Positions 37,265 through 42,109 of a stretch of 42,109 bases of DNA are shown here, one piece after another (the first letter of the stretch is position 1; every line of letters begins with the position of its first letter). The notes under the pieces are model-generated. The model worked only from the letters and a program-made list of their open reading frames with translations. It ran no database searches and was not told the origin of the DNA. The DNA comes from a candidate division TM6 bacterium GW2011_GWF2_38_10 (lineage in GTDB: Bacteria > Babelota > Babeliae > Babelales > RVW-14): contig LBTY01000011.1 of assembly GCA_000992305.1 (NCBI GenBank), positions 1 to 42,109 on the forward strand. The letters run 5' to 3'. The translations under genes were made by a program, and so were the position numbers.

Positions 37265-38590
37265 GTGGTATTTATAGGACAATCATTGTTTTTGAGTATC
37301 TTTTTTTTTATCCTATTAAATCATATAAATTGTTTCGGGAGGGGTATTGATATTCAAGAGCAAGATATTTGGTATTCTCACAATAAGTCTTTATTGAAGC
37401 CTATTAAATTTTTTAGAGGTAAAGACGTTATTAATTATAGGGACGATGTACCAAAAGTTTTGAATGTATGTTTAAGTGTATTGCATGGTGGAATTGTAAC
37501 TCAAAAAATAGCTTTATATGAATATTTATTAGCCAAGAGATATCCTGTTTTTTTACTTGTTCCTTATGGTTCAATGATCAAAAAAGAGTTAAAGCGAAAA
37601 AAACTACCTTTTTTTGCTGGTGATTTTTATAAAAATAAAGCACTTTTTAAAAAGGATTTTAATTTAGGAAATAATTTTATACCACAATATTATTATGAGA
37701 ATATAAAAAAACTTTGTCAAAAGTGTTCTATTAATATTTTGCATGGTAGCAAAGATTTCGAATATTGTTTAATAAAAAAAATATCCCAAGAACTTTCTAT
37801 ACGATCCTTAGCTCAATATCATTCATATAAGTTTTTTAGTGCAGATGTATTTCAAGATTTTGATGGGATTATTACAAGCTCTCCCCGTGTTGCTGCAAAA
37901 ATAAAGAATTTAAAATTATGTTCGATAGTTGATTTTGTGCACCCTCCCCATGAAGAAAGAAAATTTTTAGAGTACGTGTCATCTTTTTCACGAAAAGTTT
38001 TTTTTAAGAATTTTTTTAATATCGATATATCTTCGGGTTATGTTATATCTATGGTTGCTAACGGAGATAAGCAATATGACTTATTACTTGATTTAGCGTA
38101 TTTATTAAAATATCAATATCATATAAAAATTAATATTATTATTGCTGGCTTTGTTGATTTAATAAAAAAAAATAAAAATTTGTATTCAAAAATAACTAAA
38201 TTGCATCTAAATGACACTATTCATTTTATTGGTTATACTGATTTAATACCTGATTTACTCTATTATAGTGATATTAATATTTTAACAAGTAGACATGAAG
38301 CATTTGGAATAGCCATATTAGAGGCAGGTCTTATGAAAAAGCCAGTAGTTATTTCAAAGGAGGCTGATGTTGCTGGAATTTTAGTGAAAGATCAAGAGTC
38401 AGGATTACTTGCAAGTTCTTTTAGCGCAGATGAATTTGCTCAAAAAATAAAGATGTATATAGAAGATCCTATATTATGCAAAAACATGAGTGAAAATTTA
38501 TATCAACGAGTGACAACTATTTTTTCAAATGAAGAGGCTATAAAAAAAATTGAAAATATTTATTTACAATTAGGAGAATTGAAAAAATGA
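37265..38590 (+). CDS. GT4-type glycosyltransferase with N-terminal leader
   Basis: GTG at 37265 preceded by AAAGGAG; leader MVFIGQSLFLSIFFFILLNHINC; HEAFGIAILEAGLMKKPVVISKEADVAGIL. ORF track start is 37217. Confidence 0.8.
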   Translation: MVFIGQSLFLSIFFFILLNHINCFGRGIDIQEQDIWYSHNKSLLKPIKFFRGKDVINYRDDVPKVLNVCLSVLHGGIVTQKIALYEYLLAKRYPVFLLVPYGSMIKKELKRKKLPFFAGDFYKNKALFKKDFNLGNNFIPQYYYENIKKLCQKCSINILHGSKDFEYCLIKKISQELSIRSLAQYHSYKFFSADVFQDFDGIITSSPRVAAKIKNLKLCSIVDFVHPPHEERKFLEYVSSFSRKVFFKNFFNIDISSGYVISMVANGDKQYDLLLDLAYLLKYQYHIKINIIIAGFVDLIKKNKNLYSKITKLHLNDTIHFIGYTDLIPDLLYYSDINILTSRHEAFGIAILEAGLMKKPVVISKEADVAGILVKDQESGLLASSFSADEFAQKIKMYIEDPILCKNMSENLYQRVTTIFSNEEAIKKIENIYLQLGELKK

Positions 38591-39495
38591 AAAGGATGCA
38601 ATTTATTTATTTTTTTGTGTTAAGTTGTTGTTGTGTTGCTTATGGTAGTAATTTGATTAATGTTGCTTGCAATAAGTTGAATAGTGAAAGTTTATTCTTA
38701 GATGAATCTAAGTCTATTGTAAATCAAAAAAATATAACTAAAGATAAAATATTATACATTATTGAAAAATATCAAAAAGTTATGAATGGAAAAGAATATT
38801 TATTTTATCCATCAAAAAAAACTAAAAAATTGGTCATTATTTTTAATGGGGCAAATAAAGGAAAATATTCTCAATTTACATGGTGGTGGGATGACAAAGA
38901 AGAATGGGCCAATGGAATTTCCTTTTTATTTTTAAAGGATGATGATTTTACATGGTATTTAGGTAATAATGAGCATGATTTTATTCAAGATTATAGGGCC
39001 ATTATAGAGTTTCATATTAATTTATGTAATATTTCTTGTGATGCTGTATTTACTATGGGTAGTTCAATGGGGGGATATGCTTCAATTTTTTATGCGACAT
39101 TATTAAAATTAAAAGGAGCTTGTGTTATTAATCCACAGGTGAATAAGGCAAGTAATATTAATACTCGCTTTGGATTACATAATGCTGAAGATCGCTGGGT
39201 GGATCTTGATGCATTGTTATTATCAGCAAAAAAAATTCCTTATATATCTCTTATTTATGGACAGTATAAACCAGATCTTCTTGCTGCTGAATGTTTAATT
39301 GATGTTTTAAAGCAGAGGGCATCTCTTTTTATTGTTCGTACTAGTTCTCTTTCAGATCATTATATTACTTCCTATGTGTATACTAAAGAATTTTTATTAA
39401 AAGAGTTGCATTATATGGATGTTGCTGATTCTTTTATGGATGATAAAGATAATAAAAAATATATTGATGTATTAGAGGATGAACGTGTTGATTAA
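38587..39495 (+). CDS. Exported alpha/beta-hydrolase-like protein
   Basis: ATGA overlap with upstream gene; signal peptide MKRMQFIYFFVLSCCCVAYG; nucleophile elbow TMGSSMGGYASIFYA, candidate Asp (YKPD) and His (SDHYIT). Confidence 0.65.
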   Translation: MKRMQFIYFFVLSCCCVAYGSNLINVACNKLNSESLFLDESKSIVNQKNITKDKILYIIEKYQKVMNGKEYLFYPSKKTKKLVIIFNGANKGKYSQFTWWWDDKEEWANGISFLFLKDDDFTWYLGNNEHDFIQDYRAIIEFHINLCNISCDAVFTMGSSMGGYASIFYATLLKLKGACVINPQVNKASNINTRFGLHNAEDRWVDLDALLLSAKKIPYISLIYGQYKPDLLAAECLIDVLKQRASLFIVRTSSLSDHYITSYVYTKEFLLKELHYMDVADSFMDDKDNKKYIDVLEDERVD

Positions 39496-39539
39496 ATAAT
39501 TCTTTTAAATACTAATTCTTATACATAATAGGAATGATA

Positions 39540-41480
39540 ATGTTGAAAAAGATGTACTTTTTCTTATTAGTGTTTGGCGTTGTTTATGCTCATGATGATG
39601 TATGTCAAAATGACTTTCAAGAGCATATTGTTTATTGGGATAAACAGGCACATAATCTTGAGTGGTTTGTGCCGTGGCATACTACAGTGACATGGCAAGC
39701 TCCCGATGCTCAATGGTTTTTAGGGGGAAAGATTAATGCATCGTATAATTGTTTGGATAGGCATATTAAAGAGGGACTCAGTGAAAAACCAGCATTGATT
39801 TGTCGTAGTGAGTATGGAAAAGATGAGATTTATACTTATGGTAAATTATATGAAGAGGTTTGTAAGTTTGCTTTGGGGCTCAAAAAAATAGGGGTAAAAA
39901 AAGGTGAATTTGTTGCTCTTTATATGCCTATGGTTGCAGAAGCTGTTGTTGCATTATTGGCTTGCGCTCGTATTGGAGCTCCTCATATGGTCATCTTTGG
40001 GGGGATTGGGTCTGATGGGATATATGATCGTTTAAAAGAAAGTAAAGCGCGATACATTATCACGGTTGACGGAACGAAGCGTCGAGGGAGAGTTTTGACG
40101 CATAAGGCGACTATTGATAAAGCGTTATCAGTAGGTAATAATTGTGTAGAAAAAGTTATCATCGTGAATAAACTTGGATTGTCACTATCATTGAATGAAT
40201 CACGTGATATTTGGTATCGTGATTTACTTATTCATGATGCTTATGCATGTGATCCAGAGTGGATGGATGCTGAAGATCTTTTATTTATGCTCTATACATC
40301 TGGATCTACGGGTAAGCCTAAAGGAATTCTGCACAGTACCGGTGGATATTTAGTTGGTGTTTATACTACCTTTGCGATGGCTTTTGATATTAAATCCGAT
40401 GATATTTTCTGGTCGACATCAGATATTGGATGGATTACAGGACATAGTTATGCTGTTTATGCTCCCTTATTATATGGAATAACAACTGTTTTGTATGATG
40501 GGGCGCCAGATTATCCAGATAAGGATTGTTTTTGGAAGTTGATAGAAGATTATAAAATAACGCTATTTTATACGGCTCCAACAGCTATTCGTATGTTTAT
40601 TAAATGGGGAAATGAGCATATAGAAAAACATGATATTTCATCTTTACGCTTGTTAGGTTCGGTTGGCGAAACGATAAATCCTGAAGTTTGGAAGTGGTAT
40701 GATACGGTAATTGGTGGGGGGAGGTGTCCAATTATTGATACATGGTTTCAAACAGAAACTGGCTGTTTTGTAATAGCGCCTATTCCTGGAGTAACTACGT
40801 TAAAACCAGGATCGGCAACACGCCCGTTGCCAGGGTATGATGTTGCGATTTTGGATGAGCAGGGGAATGAAGTCGATAAAGGATTTTTAGCTATTAAAGG
40901 TCCTTTTCCATCTATGTTGCGTGGAATATTTGGAGATTATGATCGTTATAAAAAAACATACTGGAGCAAGTGGGATGGGCGTTATTATTATACAGGTGAT
41001 GAGGCAATAAGGGATGCTAATGGTTATATATGGATTAATGGTCGTCTTGATGATGTACTAAAAATATCTGGACATCGTATTGGTTGTGCGGAAGTAGAAA
41101 ATGTTGTTGTTGAGCATCCTGCAGTTGCCGAAGCTGTGGCCGTTGGTATAGATGATGCTATTAAAGGGACAGAGCTTGTTGTTTTTGTGGTGTTAAAAGA
41201 ACATACTTATACTAAGGACATTGAGAATATTATAAAATATAAAGTAAGTAGTGGAATTGGGGTGTATGCGCGGCCATTGCATGTTATTGTTGTTGATCAA
41301 TTTCCTAAAAATCATAGTGGTAAAATTATGCGTCGATTATTGCGAGACCTAATAGCAGGAAAGCCGCTCGGAGATCTTACAACGTTAGAAAATCCTTATG
41401 TTCTTGATATTATTAAAGAATGCTATGACAGGGTAAATGTACGTGGGATTGAAACAATTGATTTTCCTTTATTTATATAA
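39540..41480 (+). CDS. acs: Acetyl-CoA synthetase (AMP-forming) with N-terminal signal peptide
   Basis: MLKKMYFFLLVFGVVYA leader; YTSGSTGKPKGILHSTGGYL, STSDIGWITGHSY, DTWFQTETG, YYTGDEAIRDANGYIWINGRLDDVLKISGHRIG, PKNHSGKIMRRLLRDL. Confidence 0.93.
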   Translation: MLKKMYFFLLVFGVVYAHDDVCQNDFQEHIVYWDKQAHNLEWFVPWHTTVTWQAPDAQWFLGGKINASYNCLDRHIKEGLSEKPALICRSEYGKDEIYTYGKLYEEVCKFALGLKKIGVKKGEFVALYMPMVAEAVVALLACARIGAPHMVIFGGIGSDGIYDRLKESKARYIITVDGTKRRGRVLTHKATIDKALSVGNNCVEKVIIVNKLGLSLSLNESRDIWYRDLLIHDAYACDPEWMDAEDLLFMLYTSGSTGKPKGILHSTGGYLVGVYTTFAMAFDIKSDDIFWSTSDIGWITGHSYAVYAPLLYGITTVLYDGAPDYPDKDCFWKLIEDYKITLFYTAPTAIRMFIKWGNEHIEKHDISSLRLLGSVGETINPEVWKWYDTVIGGGRCPIIDTWFQTETGCFVIAPIPGVTTLKPGSATRPLPGYDVAILDEQGNEVDKGFLAIKGPFPSMLRGIFGDYDRYKKTYWSKWDGRYYYTGDEAIRDANGYIWINGRLDDVLKISGHRIGCAEVENVVVEHPAVAEAVAVGIDDAIKGTELVVFVVLKEHTYTKDIENIIKYKVSSGIGVYARPLHVIVVDQFPKNHSGKIMRRLLRDLIAGKPLGDLTTLENPYVLDIIKECYDRVNVRGIETIDFPLFI

Positions 41481-41498
41481 AATACGTATTTATACTCA

Positions 41499-42109
41499 TT
41501 AAAACGATTCACCAAGTGTTAAGTACCAACAATAGGCGCTGTCTTTTTCAAGGCGGCGCTTCCATTTCCATCCAATATCAAAGCGTAACGCTCCTATTGG
41601 GGTTTTGTAGCGCAATCCAAATCCTGACGCTGGATACCATTTTTCTTTAAAGCCCGCAAGCCCGGACTGGCTTAAAACGCCCACATCTTGGAATGCTACT
41701 CCACCAAGATTTTTAATAAGTGGAAAGCGTAGTTCAATATTTCCATTAAGCATCGAGCTGCCACCTTGTATGGTGTATTCTTTTGTAGTTGTTGATGGTA
41801 GGGTGTGGTTTGTTTCACCATTGGTTGTGTATGTTTTAATAACGGCACCTGTTGCATCTTTTTCTATAACGCCCAGCGGAGGGAGGGCGTCAACTTCATA
41901 ACCGCGCACCGAATGAGGGCCCCCAAGGTAAAAACGTTCAATAGGCATAATGTATTCAAAATTACGTCGAAAAATATAACCAATGCGCAAGCGAGTTGCT
42001 AAAATAATATCGTGATGTATGGGATAAAAAAAGGCTTGCTCTGCAATTAATCGAGCCGTTGACTTACCTTTATTTTCGGGGATCATACATTTGAGTGAGA
42101 AAAAGGTGA
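41499..42109 (-). CDS. bamA: Omp85/BamA-family outer membrane assembly protein, C-terminal part (gene runs off the window)
   Basis: FYLGGPHSVRGYEVDALPP, ELRFPLIKNLGGVAFQDVG, ASGFGLRYKTPIGALRFDIGWKW, terminal Phe; frame is open to the window edge. Confidence 0.82.
   Translation of the reverse strand, partial: TFFSLKCMIPENKGKSTARLIAEQAFFYPIHHDIILATRLRIGYIFRRNFEYIMPIERFYLGGPHSVRGYEVDALPPLGVIEKDATGAVIKTYTTNGETNHTLPSTTTKEYTIQGGSSMLNGNIELRFPLIKNLGGVAFQDVGVLSQSGLAGFKEKWYPASGFGLRYKTPIGALRFDIGWKWKRRLEKDSAYCWYLTLGESF

Noticed and set aside
1-42109. CRISPR arrays, tRNA/rRNA genes, transposases, toxin-antitoxin pairs
   Set aside because: No regularly spaced repeats other than the DnaA boxes, no cloverleaf or rRNA stretch recognised by eye, no transposase/toxin motifs. 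A tRNAscan-SE/Infernal run would be decisive.

Overview
AT-rich 42.1 kb bacterial window with a Gram-negative gene set (lpxK, lpxD, kdsA, OmpH/Skp-like, Omp85/BamA C-terminus). The mix of secreted WD40/beta-helix proteins, C11 peptidases and reduced housekeeping operons looks like a host-associated lineage such as Candidatus Dependentiae/TM6; that placement is inference only. Left part: a degenerate WecA/MraY-like remnant and lpxK, infB, nusA on the minus strand. A striking origin-like locus follows at 5153-5424, with ten DnaA-box-like 9-mers, nine of them in two 11-bp-phased arrays that form an inverted repeat. Middle: uracil-DNA glycosylase, topA, a frameshifted ABC exporter, a beta-helix/beta-propeller secreted protein pair, tyrS, a tandem site-2 protease and pseudoprotease pair, two C11 (clostripain-like) secreted peptidases, NUDIX, transketolase, rnhB, an XRE-S24 regulator, kdsA, nusB, efp, pth, prs-like, lpxD and ompH. 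Right part (31.2-41.5 kb): eight consecutive co-directional genes for enzymes that normally use cytosolic cofactors (two ATP-grasp-like proteins, two GT2 and one GT4 glycosyltransferases, UDP-glucose dehydrogenase, an alpha/beta hydrolase, acetyl-CoA synthetase). Every one carries an N-terminal Sec-type signal-peptide-like leader. I consider this the best candidate for an undescribed system: an exported, possibly host-cytosol-directed, glycan/acyl metabolism module. No tRNA, rRNA, CRISPR array or transposase was recognised. All calls are by eye; no database search was run.
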